57,181 bases of DNA from Natronomonas salinimetallica (lineage in GTDB: Archaea > Halobacteriota > Halobacteria > Halobacteriales > Haloarculaceae). The position numbers were made by a program, and so were the translations under genes. A model generated the notes under the pieces. That model was not told the DNA's origin and made no database searches. It was given only the letters and a program-made list of their open reading frames with translations. Location of the stretch: positions 34,506 through 91,686 of the forward strand of contig NZ_JACDNQ010000013.1 in the NCBI RefSeq assembly GCF_013839515.1. Direction: 5' to 3'. Positions 36,577 through 46,713 of this stretch are shown here, in pieces (position 1 is the first letter of the stretch; every line of letters starts with the position of its first letter).

Positions 36577-37486
36577 ATTCGATCGTCGCCGGTGGCTTGT
36601 GCGTCACGTCATAGACGACGCGCGAGACAGTGTCGTTTTCGCCCGTGATCCGCGATTGGATGCGCTGGAGCGTCGCCCAATCGACCTTCTGGGCCCGGGC
36701 AGTCATCCCGTCGCGCGATTCGACGGACCGGACGGCGACGACCCAGCCGTGGACCCGGTTGTCGCCCTTGACGCCCGTGGCCTTTCCGAGTACGGCCGCG
36801 AGCGCTTGCCAGGGCTCGTGCTCTTCGAGTTCCTCCTCGACGACGTGGTTGGCCTCGCGGGCCACCTCGAGTTTCTCCTCGGTCACTTCCCCGAGGACGC
36901 GGACGGCGAGGCCCGGCCCGGGGAACGGCATCCGCTCGGAGACGACCTCCTCGAGGTCGAGCGCGCGGGCGACCTCCCGAACCTCGTCTTTGTAGAGATC
37001 GCGCATCGGCTCGACGATCCCTTCGAAGTCGACGACCTCGGGGAGGCCGCCGACGTTGTGGTGGGATTTGATCGTCCCCTCGCTCTCGATCCGGTCGGGG
37101 TAGATCGTCCCCTGAACGAGGAATTGGGCGTCGACCTCGCGGGCGACCGTCTCGAACTCGCGGATGAACCCCTCGCCGATGGCGTGGCGTTTCTCCTCGG
37201 GATCGGTGATCCCCGACAGCGCGTCGAGAAACCGCTCTCGGGCGTCGACGACCCGGAGACTCTCCATGTACGAGAACGTCTCTTCGATCTCCTCGGTCTC
37301 GCCTTTCCGCATCAGCCCGGTATCGACGTACACCGGCGTGAGTTGGTCGCCGATGGCCTCGTAGGCGAGCGCGGCGGCCGTCGAGGAGTCGACGCCGCCC
37401 GACAGCGCGATGACCGCGTTCGAATCGCCGATCGCCGCCTCGATCTCCGCGACCTTCTCGTCGATGAACGACTCGGAGTCGACCAT
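36569..37486 (-). CDS. guaAB: GMP synthase subunit B (ATP pyrophosphatase)
   Basis: 305 residues starting [20 protein letters not shown] at the ATG 37486; the same frame runs far upstream but there it is the shadow of pyrG. PP-loop [18 protein letters not shown] at about residue 27, [10 protein letters not shown], and the C-terminal dimerisation domain with [15 protein letters not shown] and [16 protein letters not shown]. It adenylates XMP and uses ammonia to form GMP; the archaeal glutaminase subunit is encoded separately and is not in the window. Its ATG overlaps the pyrG stop (TGATG). Confidence 0.97.
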   Translation of the reverse strand: MVDSESFIDEKVAEIEAAIGDSNAVIALSGGVDSSTAAALAYEAIGDQLTPVYVDTGLMRKGETEEIEETFSYMESLRVVDARERFLDALSGITDPEEKRHAIGEGFIREFETVAREVDAQFLVQGTIYPDRIESEGTIKSHHNVGGLPEVVDFEGIVEPMRDLYKDEVREVARALDLEEVVSERMPFPGPGLAVRVLGEVTEEKLEVAREANHVVEEELEEHEPWQALAAVLGKATGVKGDNRVHGWVVAVRSVESRDGMTARAQKVDWATLQRIQSRITGENDTVSRVVYDVTHKPPATIEYE

Positions 37487-39132
37487 CAGGCCGTCACCTC
37501 CTCGCGGTCCGTCTCGTCGGCCCCGAGGATCGTCTCGACGAACCGGACGAACGGCGGCGAGGCCCGTCCCGGCCGTGAACGGAACTCGGGGTGGAACTGC
37601 GTCCCGAAAAAGAACGGGTGTTCGGGGAGTTCGAGGATCTCCATGCGGTTGCCCGCCCGCCCGGAGAAGACGAGCCCCGCCTCCTCTAAGGCCTCGATGT
37701 ACTCGGGTTTGACCTCGTATCGGTGTCGGTGGCGCTCGGTACAGGAGGTGTCCCCGTAGACGTCGTGGGCGAGCGTCCCGGGTTCGATCTCGGTCTCGTG
37801 GGCTCCGAGCCGCATCGTCCCGCCCATGTCCTCGATCTCGTACTGTTCGGGGAGGATGTCGATGACCGGGTGCGGCGTCGATTCGTCCATCTCCGCCGAG
37901 TGGGCGTCCTCGAACCCACAGACGTTCCGGGCGAACTCGACGACCGCCATCTGGAAGCCGAGACAGAGCCCGAGGAATGGAACGTCGTTCTCGCGGGCGT
38001 AGCGGGCGGCTTCGATCTTCCCGCCCATCCCACGGGCGCCGAACCCGCCGGGAACGATTACTCCGTCCGCCTCGCCGAGGCGGTCGGCGTGGGCGTCGTC
38101 CATCTCGTCGGCGTCGACCCACAGGACGTTGATATCGGTGTTGGTCTGAAAGCCGGCGTGTTTGAGCGACTCGTGAATCGAGAGGTAGGCGTCTTCCAGG
38201 GCGTACTTGCCGACGAGAGCGATGTCGATCTCGTCGGTCGCCGCCTGGGTGACGATCTCGCGCCACTCGTTTTCGCGTTCGGATTCGGGGATCGCCTCGG
38301 TCTCGAGGCCGAGTTCGGACATCACGTACTCGTCGAGCCCCTCGTCTTCGACCATCAGCGGGACGTGATAAATGTCCTCGACGTCGGGGTTCGAAAACAC
38401 CGCCTCGACGGGTACGTCACAAAAGAGCGCGATCTTCTCTTTCGTCTCGGGGTCGAGTTCGTCGTCACAGCGCCCGACGAGGATGTCCGGCTGGAGGCCG
38501 ATCGAGCGGAGTTCCTTGACGGAGTGTTGGGTCGGCTTCGTCTTTTGCTCGCCGTTCTTCGAGTACGGCACCAACGTGACGTGCGTAAAGAGGATGTCCT
38601 CGTCGTCCTCCTCGTGGGCGAACTGCCGCAGCGCCTCGAGATACGGCATCCCCTCGATGTCGCCGACGGTGCCGCCGACCTCGATGAGACAGACGTCGTG
38701 GCCTTCGGCGGCCTCCCGGATCCGACGCTTGATGTCGTCCGTGATGTGCGGGATGATCTGGACGGTGTTGCCCAGATAATCGCCCGCGCGCTCCTTTTCG
38801 ATCACGTGGCGGTAGGTCTTGCCCGTCGTGACGTTGTGATCGAACGTCATGTCGATGTCGAGAAACCGCTCGTAGTTTCCGAGGTCGAGGTCGACCTCGC
38901 CGCCGTCTTTGAGGACGTACACCTCGCCGTGCTGGTAGGGGTTCATCGTCCCCGCGTCGACGTTGAGGTACGGATCGATCTTTACCGCCGTGACGTCGAA
39001 GCCGGCGTTCGCGAGCAGTCGTCCGGTACTCGCCGCTGTGATGCCCTTGCCGAGTCCGGACATCACACCGCCGGTAACGAAAATGAATTTGTTCCCTAGT
39101 GTGGGATCGTAGTCAGTAAGCTCCGTCGGCAT
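37486..39132 (-). CDS. pyrG: CTP synthase
   Basis: 548 residues from ATG 39132 ([20 protein letters not shown]). N-terminal amidoligase with [20 protein letters not shown] and the allosteric segment [21 protein letters not shown]-terminal class-I glutaminase with catalytic Cys in [19 protein letters not shown] and the His/Glu pair in [17 protein letters not shown]. Converts UTP, ATP and glutamine to CTP. It begins a nucleotide operon with guaAB and a small TrkA-N-like gene. Confidence 0.98.
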   Translation of the reverse strand: MPTELTDYDPTLGNKFIFVTGGVMSGLGKGITAASTGRLLANAGFDVTAVKIDPYLNVDAGTMNPYQHGEVYVLKDGGEVDLDLGNYERFLDIDMTFDHNVTTGKTYRHVIEKERAGDYLGNTVQIIPHITDDIKRRIREAAEGHDVCLIEVGGTVGDIEGMPYLEALRQFAHEEDDEDILFTHVTLVPYSKNGEQKTKPTQHSVKELRSIGLQPDILVGRCDDELDPETKEKIALFCDVPVEAVFSNPDVEDIYHVPLMVEDEGLDEYVMSELGLETEAIPESERENEWREIVTQAATDEIDIALVGKYALEDAYLSIHESLKHAGFQTNTDINVLWVDADEMDDAHADRLGEADGVIVPGGFGARGMGGKIEAARYARENDVPFLGLCLGFQMAVVEFARNVCGFEDAHSAEMDESTPHPVIDILPEQYEIEDMGGTMRLGAHETEIEPGTLAHDVYGDTSCTERHRHRYEVKPEYIEALEEAGLVFSGRAGNRMEILELPEHPFFFGTQFHPEFRSRPGRASPPFVRFVETILGADETDREEVTA

Positions 39133-39436
39133 ACTGACGGTGCGCGAGCGTCGGACAAAACGATTTCGAACGACCTTTTTGCACGCTCCGGCGGCCGCGC
39201 GCCGAACGGCGCGCGACACGCCTCCGCGGCAAAAAGCTCGATCAAAAAGGGCCGACGACTCGGCTGGGCGGTCGGCAAGCCGACCGCCTCCCTCGTGACG
39301 GCGAAGCCGTCACGCAGGCCTCGTCGTCGGTGAAACGCCTCGCTTCGCTCGGCGTACAGCGGCGCTCCGTCGGGGTTTTATGCTGAATGTCCGGAGTGAT
39401 TGTGGGTACTGGCGCCCGGTCGCACCGACGGAACGA
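39133..39436. other. 304-bp intergenic region with three consecutive hairpins
   Basis: Perfect inverted repeats at 39197-39214 (8-bp arms, aa loop), 39268-39287 (gcggtcggc-aa-gccgaccgc, 9-bp arms) and 39294-39314 (cgtgacggc-gaa-gccgtcacg, 9-bp arms). The very short loops and order suggest a structured RNA or a recombination-prone site. No protein-coding gene is supported here. Confidence 0.65.
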
Positions 39437-42235
39437 TCACGCCCGTTGGGGCGCGGGCTCCGCGTCCGCCTCGACGCCACGGTCGACCCCTCGCCTGTTC
39501 CGGAGGGCGAGCAGCGCGAACAGGGCGAACCCGACGCCGCGGAGGGCCAAATCGAGCACGAGTGCGTTGACGGAGACGGACACACCGACGAGTCCGAGGG
39601 TGTCGAAGACGGACTCGGAAAGCAGCCCCGGGGCCATCAACAGCAGCGAGCTGGCGGCGAAGCCGACCCGACTGAACCGGCCGACGCGGGTGTACAGCGT
39701 CCCGATGACGGTGGCACCGAGCGCGATCACGCCGAGGAAGACCCCGACAACGGGGACGAGAATCTCCGGAATCGAATACGACAGTTCGGCGAGGTCCTTG
39801 AACCCGACCACACGGTACCGTTCCCGAATCGGTAGCTCCGCGGCGTTCGTCTTCTCGCGCAACAGGACGATCCCCGGTGCGAGCACGAACGCGAAGGGGA
39901 CGATCGCCTTGTTCAACGACAGCGAGAACGCCTTCACCCCGGTCTCGAAGGGGTCGGACTTGGCGACTCCGCTGGCGGCGTACGCGGCGACTGCCACCGG
40001 CGGCGTGATGTCGGCGATCACCCCGAAGTACAGGATGAACAGGTGGGCGGCCAAGAGCGGGATGCCGAACTCCACGAGCGGGGTCGCCAACATCGAGATG
40101 AGGATGATGTACGTCACGGTGGTTGGCATGCCCATCCCGAGAATGATGCTGGCCACGGCCGTCACGAGCAGCATGATCACGATGGAGCCCCCCGAGAGCG
40201 CGAGCAGCAACGAGGTGAGGTTCGGCCCGAGCCCCGAAACGCTGATGACGCCCGGGATGATCCCGGCTGCGGCGACCGCAACCACCACCGGGACAGCGGT
40301 GCGCGCGCCCTCGTCCATCGATTTGACGACAAAGGTGCCGAGCCGGAACGGCTGGCTGCCGCCCAGATCACGGTCGGCCCGGTCACCGACCGCGTTGGCG
40401 GTGTGCCGGACCGCCGGGTTGAGTTCGAGCAGCGACGCGTCGAGATCCGGCCGCGACAACAGCGTCAGTACGCCGGCCAGCATCGCGTACCACTCGATTC
40501 TCGAGAGCACGGCGTCGACCGCCTCGCCGGCCGGGAGCCCCGGGCCGCCGGCTCCGGTGGCGAGGCCCATAACGGACACGCCGGCGACTGCATGGCTCGC
40601 GAACTCGACACCGACGATGGCCCCGAACACGCCGAGGAGGCGAAACCGCGTCTCCTCGCTGTAGGCCGAGACGAGGGCGATCAGCGCCACGAGCGCCACG
40701 AGCGTGAACCACGCCGACCGGGAAACCGAGAGCCGCTGGACGATGAGATAATACAGCAACAGCCCAATCGGGACCAGGTAGAACCAGCCGTGTTTGAGAT
40801 GGCTCACGAGGTTCACAACCTCCCCGTCGGGGACTCCGCCGATCCCCTCCTCTACGGCCTTGAGATGGACCATCACCCAGACGCCGAAGAAGAAGACAAT
40901 CGCCGGGATCGTCGAGAGGATGATGATGTCCGCGAACGGCGTTGCGGTGTATTGGACCATCAAAAAGGCGGCCGCCCCCATGACCGGCGGCAGGATCTGT
41001 CCGCCGGAGGAGGCGGACGACTCGACGGCTCCCGAAAACTCGGGCGAGTAGCCCGACCGCTTCATAAGCGGGATGGTGAACGCGCCGGTCGTGACCGTGT
41101 TGGCGATCGACGATCCGGAGATCGTTCCCATGAAGCCGCTGGCGAGGATGCTCGCCTTGGCCGGACCGCCCTTGCGCCCCCCGGTGAGCGCGTACGCGAG
41201 GTCGATGAACCACTGGCCGGCCCCACTCATTTCGAGGAACGCGCCGAAGAGGATGAAGATGTAGATGAAACTCACAGAGACGGTCACCGGGATCCCGAAG
41301 ACGCCGTTTTCGGTGTTGTACCAGAGGTTCTGAATGATGTCCGGCCAGGTGAGTTCCGGGATCGCGAGCAGCCCGAGGAAGGGGGTGCTCCCGCTGATGA
41401 GGTACCCCCAGCGGGCGTAGACGATGAAGGTGGCGACGATGAGCATCAGCGGGAGGCCGAGCGTCCGCCGCGTAGCCTCCAACACGAGCAGGACGCCGAC
41501 AACACCGAGGACCATCGCGTAGGAGTACTCGCTCACGAACGGGACGCCGCCGAGCAGTGGCTGTAAGAACGCGTACACCTCGGTGACCGGACGGCCGGAA
41601 TCGACCCCAAAGACGCGCATGTTCTGGATCTCCGAGAACTCCGTCAGAAAGTATATCGCCGAGAGAGCCGCCGCGGCGATACACAACAGATCGAAGGGAG
41701 TCACCCGTTCTCGATCGTGGTCGAGAAACGCCCACCGGAACGCCGATCGGACGCCAACGATCCCCCGGGTGATCGGATTTCCATCGCCGAGCTGTCGGGA
41801 CAGCGCCGGAACGACCCGGCCGAGATTTCGCGAGACGATCCCATCTCCCATGCTCCCCGGAAAGAGCAAGAAGGTGAGCACGAGTGCGAAGGCAACGTGG
41901 ATCGCGTTCGCCTGCAGAAGCTGGAGGGAAACGTCTACCGGGGAGATCGAGACGCCCGCAAACTCGACTGTCGGGAGCCAGATAGTAAACGAAAAGCTCC
42001 GGGCGGCGAGAAACAGCTGGAAGGTCGAAAACAGGATCCCGATCGTCGCGACCGCTATCGAGGCGATCCCCTGCAGCGAGCGACGGCGCTCGATCTCCTC
42101 GATCAGCTCTTCGGCCTCCTCCGGGGGGATCTCCTCGCTCGTCGCCTCATCCGGCGGGCCGTCCGGCGGGGACTCTCCCGAGGCGTCGTCGTTCGGATCG
42201 TCGATACCGCCGTCGGTTCGGTGGGGCGCGGTCAT
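39437..42235 (-). CDS. TRAP transporter fused permease (4TM + 12TM)
   Basis: 932 residues with about 20 hydrophobic segments. The N-terminal 60 residues are acidic and cytosolic (DDPNDDASGESPPDGPPDEA). The DctM-like core has ISGSSIANTVTTGAFTIPLM, PEFSGAVESSASSGGQILPP and later IILGMGMPTTVTYIILISML, the signature pattern of the TAXI-associated fused DctQM permease. It imports a carboxylate-like solute with a sodium gradient, receiving it from the TAXI binding protein. It overlaps the DUF1850 gene (ATGA). Confidence 0.93.
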   Translation of the reverse strand: MTAPHRTDGGIDDPNDDASGESPPDGPPDEATSEEIPPEEAEELIEEIERRRSLQGIASIAVATIGILFSTFQLFLAARSFSFTIWLPTVEFAGVSISPVDVSLQLLQANAIHVAFALVLTFLLFPGSMGDGIVSRNLGRVVPALSRQLGDGNPITRGIVGVRSAFRWAFLDHDRERVTPFDLLCIAAAALSAIYFLTEFSEIQNMRVFGVDSGRPVTEVYAFLQPLLGGVPFVSEYSYAMVLGVVGVLLVLEATRRTLGLPLMLIVATFIVYARWGYLISGSTPFLGLLAIPELTWPDIIQNLWYNTENGVFGIPVTVSVSFIYIFILFGAFLEMSGAGQWFIDLAYALTGGRKGGPAKASILASGFMGTISGSSIANTVTTGAFTIPLMKRSGYSPEFSGAVESSASSGGQILPPVMGAAAFLMVQYTATPFADIIILSTIPAIVFFFGVWVMVHLKAVEEGIGGVPDGEVVNLVSHLKHGWFYLVPIGLLLYYLIVQRLSVSRSAWFTLVALVALIALVSAYSEETRFRLLGVFGAIVGVEFASHAVAGVSVMGLATGAGGPGLPAGEAVDAVLSRIEWYAMLAGVLTLLSRPDLDASLLELNPAVRHTANAVGDRADRDLGGSQPFRLGTFVVKSMDEGARTAVPVVVAVAAAGIIPGVISVSGLGPNLTSLLLALSGGSIVIMLLVTAVASIILGMGMPTTVTYIILISMLATPLVEFGIPLLAAHLFILYFGVIADITPPVAVAAYAASGVAKSDPFETGVKAFSLSLNKAIVPFAFVLAPGIVLLREKTNAAELPIRERYRVVGFKDLAELSYSIPEILVPVVGVFLGVIALGATVIGTLYTRVGRFSRVGFAASSLLLMAPGLLSESVFDTLGLVGVSVSVNALVLDLALRGVGFALFALLALRNRRGVDRGVEADAEPAPQRA

Positions 42236-42729
42236 GGGATCATCTTGCGAAGCGACTGTTGTTCGATGTGTAGTCGTACGTCGTTCCCGTCGGTCGCCGC
42301 GACGAGGTCGTGCCGTTGGCCGTCGATAATAAGCGTGTGGTCGGCGATCCGGCCCGGCGAGACCGAGAGGTGCTCCAGTTCCGTGATCGGCTCATCGGGG
42401 TCGTACACGAACGTCCCGTTCTCGTTCGTGACGTTGACGCGCGCCGGAAGCCCCCAACCATAGGACTCGAACTCCATCCGGGTGTTCACGAGCGTCTCGC
42501 CGTCGACCCGATACTCGTCGTAGACGCGGGATTTCTCGACGCTATGGGTGTACTCGAGGGCCACCGTGCTCCCGTCGTCGACCGGCTCCACAAGGTAGCG
42601 CTCGCCCGTCTCGATGTCCTCGACTACGAGGACGGCCCCTACCGGGGCTGCGGCCACAGCGCCGACGAGAACGAGCACCGCGAGTGCGAGAATCGCGGCA
42701 CTCACGTTCGAACGGGAATGGTGACCCAT
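42232..42729 (-). CDS. DUF1850 protein of TAXI-TRAP operon
   Basis: 165 residues. An N-terminal signal or anchor helix (AAILALAVLVLVGAVAAAPV) is followed by a beta-rich exported domain with VALEYTHSVEKSRVYDEYRV and MEFESYGWGLPA, the DUF1850 motifs. This family almost always sits between TAXI binding protein and fused permease, as here, and is thought to be a part of the transporter; its exact role is unknown. It overlaps the permease start by 4 bp. Confidence 0.88.
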   Translation of the reverse strand: MGHHSRSNVSAAILALAVLVLVGAVAAAPVGAVLVVEDIETGERYLVEPVDDGSTVALEYTHSVEKSRVYDEYRVDGETLVNTRMEFESYGWGLPARVNVTNENGTFVYDPDEPITELEHLSVSPGRIADHTLIIDGQRHDLVAATDGNDVRLHIEQQSLRKMIP

Positions 42730-42808
42730 TGTTCCGAGTAATCGTTGTGGGATGGAATTTGAAACGGTTGTGAAACGGTTCGCCGACGGGCCGGTCGCGG
42801 TAATCGGG

Positions 42809-43843
42809 TTACGCGTCGAAGTAAGCCGCCGCCCCTTCGTGCAACTCGATGGACATCCCGTCCTGCGCGCTGTCGACCGTGATGAAGTCGGTCTTTATGC
42901 TGAGTTCACCGAGATTGTCGAAGAGAGCAGCCGTGACCGTCTCGACGGCGTCGGCCGACACGTCGGCATTCGTGGCGATCATTGCCTGCACCGCGACGGT
43001 TTCGACGTCCTCCTCGACGCCGCTGTACGTTCCGGCCGGAATCGTGTCGTCCGCAAACCAGGAGGCGTCCGCCTTGACGGCCTCGCGATTCTCGCCGCTG
43101 ATCGGGACGAGTTCGACGTCGTTCGTGTTCGCGAGGTCCTCGATCGCGCCGACCGGCCAGCCGCCGACGACGAAGGCGGCGTCGATGTCGCCGTTGGCGA
43201 GTTGCTCAGACGCCTGCGAGAAGCCGGCGTTTTGTTCGCTGTAGTCGGTGATCCCGAGCGATTCGAGGATCTGCTGTGCGTTGACCTGCGTCCCCGAGCC
43301 GAGGTCGCCGGTGTTGATCGTCGCGCCGCCGAGATCCTCGACGGTGGAGATGTCGTTCCCCGCGAGCGTGACGAGCGTGATCGTCTCCGGATACAGCGTT
43401 GCGACGCCCCGGATCGTTTCGATCGCGTTGTCTTGGAAGGCATCGATGCCAGTTCCGTTCTTCGCGAACGAGGCGATATCGTTCTGGATGAGCGCGAAGT
43501 CGGCCGAGCCGTCGGCGAGGCTACCGACGTTTTCGACGCTCGCACCCGTGGACTGAACGTTCAACGAGAAGTCGGTGTTGGCCTCGACAACCGTCTTGAA
43601 TTCGTTCGAGAGCGGAAAGTAGGTCCCTCCGGTTCCGCCCGCGTGCCAGGTCAGTCGGGTTCCGCCGTTGCCGTCACTGCCGCCATTGCCGTTACCGTTG
43701 CCGTCCCCACCGTTGCCATTGCCGTTGCCGTTTCCGGCGTCGCCGTTGCCCGTACATCCAGCGATGCCGACGAGGCTGGCCGCTACCGCCCCTTTCAGTA
43801 GTTTTCGCCGGTCAATAGTCTTGTCAATGGGACTGTCCGTCAT
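42809..43843 (-). CDS. TAXI-family TRAP solute-binding lipoprotein
   Basis: 344 residues. Tat/lipobox signal (DRRKLLKGAVAASLVGIAGC), then a Gly/Asn-rich linker of about 30 residues, and the TAXI domain: WHAGGTGGTYFPLSNEF, VQSTGASVENVGSLADGSAD, FALIQNDIASFA and the later AAFVVGGWPVGAIEDL. It captures the substrate for the TRAP permease at the outer surface. The ligand (perhaps glutamate or a dicarboxylate) cannot be fixed. It is the first gene of the operon; an AT-rich promoter lies at 43845-43880. Confidence 0.92.
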   Translation of the reverse strand: MTDSPIDKTIDRRKLLKGAVAASLVGIAGCTGNGDAGNGNGNGNGGDGNGNGNGGSDGNGGTRLTWHAGGTGGTYFPLSNEFKTVVEANTDFSLNVQSTGASVENVGSLADGSADFALIQNDIASFAKNGTGIDAFQDNAIETIRGVATLYPETITLVTLAGNDISTVEDLGGATINTGDLGSGTQVNAQQILESLGITDYSEQNAGFSQASEQLANGDIDAAFVVGGWPVGAIEDLANTNDVELVPISGENREAVKADASWFADDTIPAGTYSGVEEDVETVAVQAMIATNADVSADAVETVTAALFDNLGELSIKTDFITVDSAQDGMSIELHEGAAAYFDA

Positions 43844-44475
43844 ATTTATATTATATATTTATCCTTTTATATAAATTGGGGTACTGTCATCGGACAGTCG
43901 CTGCCGCATCACACAGACTGTGAGGCCGCCGCCGGCGGTCCCGGGACCGTTGTTTGTAGGCCCGTGACATGACTGATCTCAGTTACTTGCGCGCAGGTGG
44001 GACTCAAATGCGTGTCCAACCGTGGTGGCGCTCTACCGACCTCCGTGGTCACCTCGCCCTCCCGTCCCCGACCACAGCACCCCGCAATCGCACCACCGAG
44101 ACGGGGTTATATCACCCCTATCCTTCTTCGACGAGAGCATTCCGCCGTTCACAGTAGTTGCCGAATCAATGCTCTCTGCGATTACGTCTGAACACATGGA
44201 TCGAAATGAATGTCGATGGCTCCCCCCCATCTGAATACGTGTGTACATGGATGCCACCAGCCTCCGTGATATAGTAGACATCGCAACTATGTACACATCG
44301 ACCGCACTGCCGCCGTGCGATCGAGTGTGTCTTGTCTTCCGATCTCTACTATAGCTACCGGAGCTCACACGAGCTATTGGTAGTCAGCAACACTCACCCC
44401 GAGGTTCGGCAGCTACTGGAACTGGCGGGGAGGCTGTCACAATCACACACTCTGGGCGACGAAGCCGTGCCCCGT
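43844..44475. other. 632-bp intergenic region with palindromic repeat element
   Basis: No gene supported. An AT-rich promoter for the TAXI operon is at 43845-43880. From 44270 to 44353 it carries one copy of an 84-bp palindromic element that recurs at 53144. The open frame over it is a by-product of the element. Confidence 0.7.
44270..44353 (-). mobile_element. 84-bp palindromic (MITE-like) element, copy A
   Basis: Ends are perfect inverted repeats tatagtaga / tctactata. Inside is an imperfect hairpin around cgcactgccgccgtgcg. Its reverse complement matches 53144-53227 over all 84 positions except two transitions at 44302 region and its symmetric position. It is not accompanied by a transposase. 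No clear target-site duplication. Confidence 0.9.
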
Positions 44476-45057
44476 TTACAAGAGCTCGGCGACGCGAGCG
44501 CCGACCTTCGCGGTCTGGCCCACGAAGTGGTGGTCGGCGGGCAGAGTGAGGACCTCGCCGCCGCGTTCTCGGATCCGATCGGCGACCGCCTCGGCGTCGA
44601 CGGTCGTGTCCCGCTCGCCGTAGACCACCGCGATCGGGCACTCGACGGCGGCGACGGCGGCGACGGCGTCGATGTCCTTGGAGAGGGCCGCGGCCGGCGA
44701 CAGCGCCACGACCCCCTCGGGCGGCCTCTCGGCCACCGACTCGCGGGCAGCGGCGACCACGGCGAGACAGCCGCCGAAACTGTAGCCGAAGAGGCCGACG
44801 CGATCGTAGCTGTCTCGCGCCCACGCGAGGGCGTCGCGGGTGTCCCCGAGTTCGCCGCGGCCCCCGTCCCACGCACCGTAATCGAAGCGAAGACAGGCAC
44901 ACGAAAGCGACTCGCTCACCGCTTCGAGTCGGGGATCGCTCCGGCTGCCACCCATCCGTGGGTGCGGGGGACACGCGACCACACAGCGGTCGCTCTCGGG
45001 TGAATCGAGCGTCCCGCGTACCTCCCGATCCGACGGGACGACGACCGAATCGCTCAT
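44476..45057 (-). CDS. Alpha/beta hydrolase (dienelactone hydrolase-like)
   Basis: 193 residues. The nucleophile elbow GLFGYSFGGCLAVV (Ser near residue 94), the Asp strand PIAVVYGERDTTVDAEAVAD and the catalytic His in LPADHHFVGQTAKV give a complete triad; CVVACPPHPRMGGSRSDPR near residue 25 forms the oxyanion region. Short alpha/beta hydrolase without export signal, substrate unknown. It overlaps the gpmI stop by 4 bp and is the last gene of that operon. Confidence 0.88.
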   Translation of the reverse strand: MSDSVVVPSDREVRGTLDSPESDRCVVACPPHPRMGGSRSDPRLEAVSESLSCACLRFDYGAWDGGRGELGDTRDALAWARDSYDRVGLFGYSFGGCLAVVAAARESVAERPPEGVVALSPAAALSKDIDAVAAVAAVECPIAVVYGERDTTVDAEAVADRIRERGGEVLTLPADHHFVGQTAKVGARVAELL

Positions 45058-46601
45058 TCCAGCAGGCGCTCGCCGGTCATCGCCTCGGGTACCTCGACGC
45101 CGATTCGGGACAGAAGCGTCGGCGCGATGTCGGCGAGCGTGCCGCCGGATCGGATCGCGTACCCGCCGTCCGTGCCGTCCGGTGCGGTGTACACGAACGG
45201 TACCGGGTTGGTCGTGTGGGCGGTGTGGGGATCCTCCGGCGTCCCCATGTCGTCGGCGTTGCCGTGGTCTGCGGTCACGAAGAGGTGTCCTCCGGCCCCG
45301 TGGACCGATCCCTCGAGCCGGGCGAGCTGTGCGTCGACAGACTCGACGGCCGCGACCGCGGCGTCGAAATCGCCCGTGTGGCCGACCATGTCGGGATTGG
45401 CGTAGTTCAACACGAGGGCGTCGAGCGGGGGACTCCCCGCCGACGGCTCCTCCCCGCCGACCCCGTCCTCGATCGCCTCGATCGCGGTGTCGGTCAGTTC
45501 GGCGGCCGACATCGCCGGACGCTCGTCGTAGGTCGGGACGTCGGGGCTCGGCACGATCTCGCGGTACTCACCCTCGAAGGCGGCTTCGCGGCCGCCGTTC
45601 AAGAAGTAGGTCACGTGGGCGTATTTTTCGGACTCCGCGGCCCGAAGCTGTGTGTGTCCGGCCTCGGCGAGCGCCTCGCCGAGCGTCCGCTCCGGTTCCA
45701 GCGGCGGATAGGCGACCGGGAGCCCGAACGTCTTGTCGTACTCGGTCATCGTCACGAACTCGGCGTCGGGCGGATCGGTCTCGACGTCCCACTCGGGCTC
45801 GATGTCGGCGAGCATTCGGGTGAGCTGGCGTGCGCGATCCGCCCGGAAATTGAAGAAGACGACCGCGTCGTCGTCGGAGAGCGGCGGGCGGTCGTCTACG
45901 AGCGTCGGCTCGACGTACTCGTCCGTCTCGCCGCGCGCGTAGGACGATTCGACGGCGTCGACGGCCGAGTCGGCGACGTGGGGGGCGTCGCGGTCGACGA
46001 TCGCGTCGTAGGCGCGTTTCGTACGCGCCCAGTTCTCGTCGCGGTCCATCGCGTAGTAGCGCCCACAGACCGTCGCGACGTGGCCCGTGTCGTGCTCGTC
46101 GGCCGTCGCCTCCAGATCGGCGAGGAACTCCGAGCCGCTCTCGGGGGCCGTATCCCGGCCGTCGGTGAAGGCGTGCGTGACGGCGTCGACACCGCGGTCG
46201 GCGGCGAGTTCGATCAGCGCGTGGAGATGTGCCTGATAGGAGTGGACGCCACCATCGCTGACGAGGCCGAGAAAGTGTACCCGGCCGCCGTGCTCGTCGG
46301 CGTCGGAGAACGCGTCGCCGATCGCCTCGTTGTCGGCGAAGACGCCGGCGTCGATGTCGTCCGTCACCCGCGTCGAGTCCTGTTTGACGACGCGGCCCGC
46401 GCCGATGTTGAGGTGACCGACCTCGCTGTTTCCCATCTGGCCCTCGGGGAGGCCGACGCGTCTGCCGTGGGTTTCGAGCGTCCCGAACGCGCCGTCGTCG
46501 CGGAGGCGATCGAACGTCGGGGTCCCGGCGGCGGAGACGGCGTCCCCCTCGCCACCGTCGCCGAGGCCCCAGCCGTCGAGGATGACAAGTGCGGCTTGCA
46601 T
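45054..46601 (-). CDS. gpmI: 2,3-bisphosphoglycerate-independent phosphoglycerate mutase
   Basis: 515 residues starting MQAALVILDGWGLGDGGEGD at the ATG 46601. Metal and catalytic sites of the alkaline-phosphatase-like fold: ILDGWG, the phosphoserine region MGNSEVGHLNIGAGR, VSDGGVHSYQAHL, TDGRDTAPESG and the late VTADHGNADDMGTPEDPHTA. It interconverts 3- and 2-phosphoglycerate in glycolysis/gluconeogenesis. A divergent FxsA gene lies 112 bp away. Confidence 0.96.
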   Translation of the reverse strand: MQAALVILDGWGLGDGGEGDAVSAAGTPTFDRLRDDGAFGTLETHGRRVGLPEGQMGNSEVGHLNIGAGRVVKQDSTRVTDDIDAGVFADNEAIGDAFSDADEHGGRVHFLGLVSDGGVHSYQAHLHALIELAADRGVDAVTHAFTDGRDTAPESGSEFLADLEATADEHDTGHVATVCGRYYAMDRDENWARTKRAYDAIVDRDAPHVADSAVDAVESSYARGETDEYVEPTLVDDRPPLSDDDAVVFFNFRADRARQLTRMLADIEPEWDVETDPPDAEFVTMTEYDKTFGLPVAYPPLEPERTLGEALAEAGHTQLRAAESEKYAHVTYFLNGGREAAFEGEYREIVPSPDVPTYDERPAMSAAELTDTAIEAIEDGVGGEEPSAGSPPLDALVLNYANPDMVGHTGDFDAAVAAVESVDAQLARLEGSVHGAGGHLFVTADHGNADDMGTPEDPHTAHTTNPVPFVYTAPDGTDGGYAIRSGGTLADIAPTLLSRIGVEVPEAMTGERLLE

Positions 46602-46713
46602 ACGTCCCGAAAGCGGCGGGCGGCCTAAGGCGATGTCGCTTCGGCGTCCGAGGACACGCCGGCGGGCTTCGGCTCTCGGAAACGTTTTCCCGAGGCCGGC
46701 GGTATCCGGGGGT

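Noticed and set aside
44033-44368. 111-residue ORF covering the palindromic element
   Set aside because: Part of its translation recurs over copy B only because the DNA element recurs; no protein function is implied.
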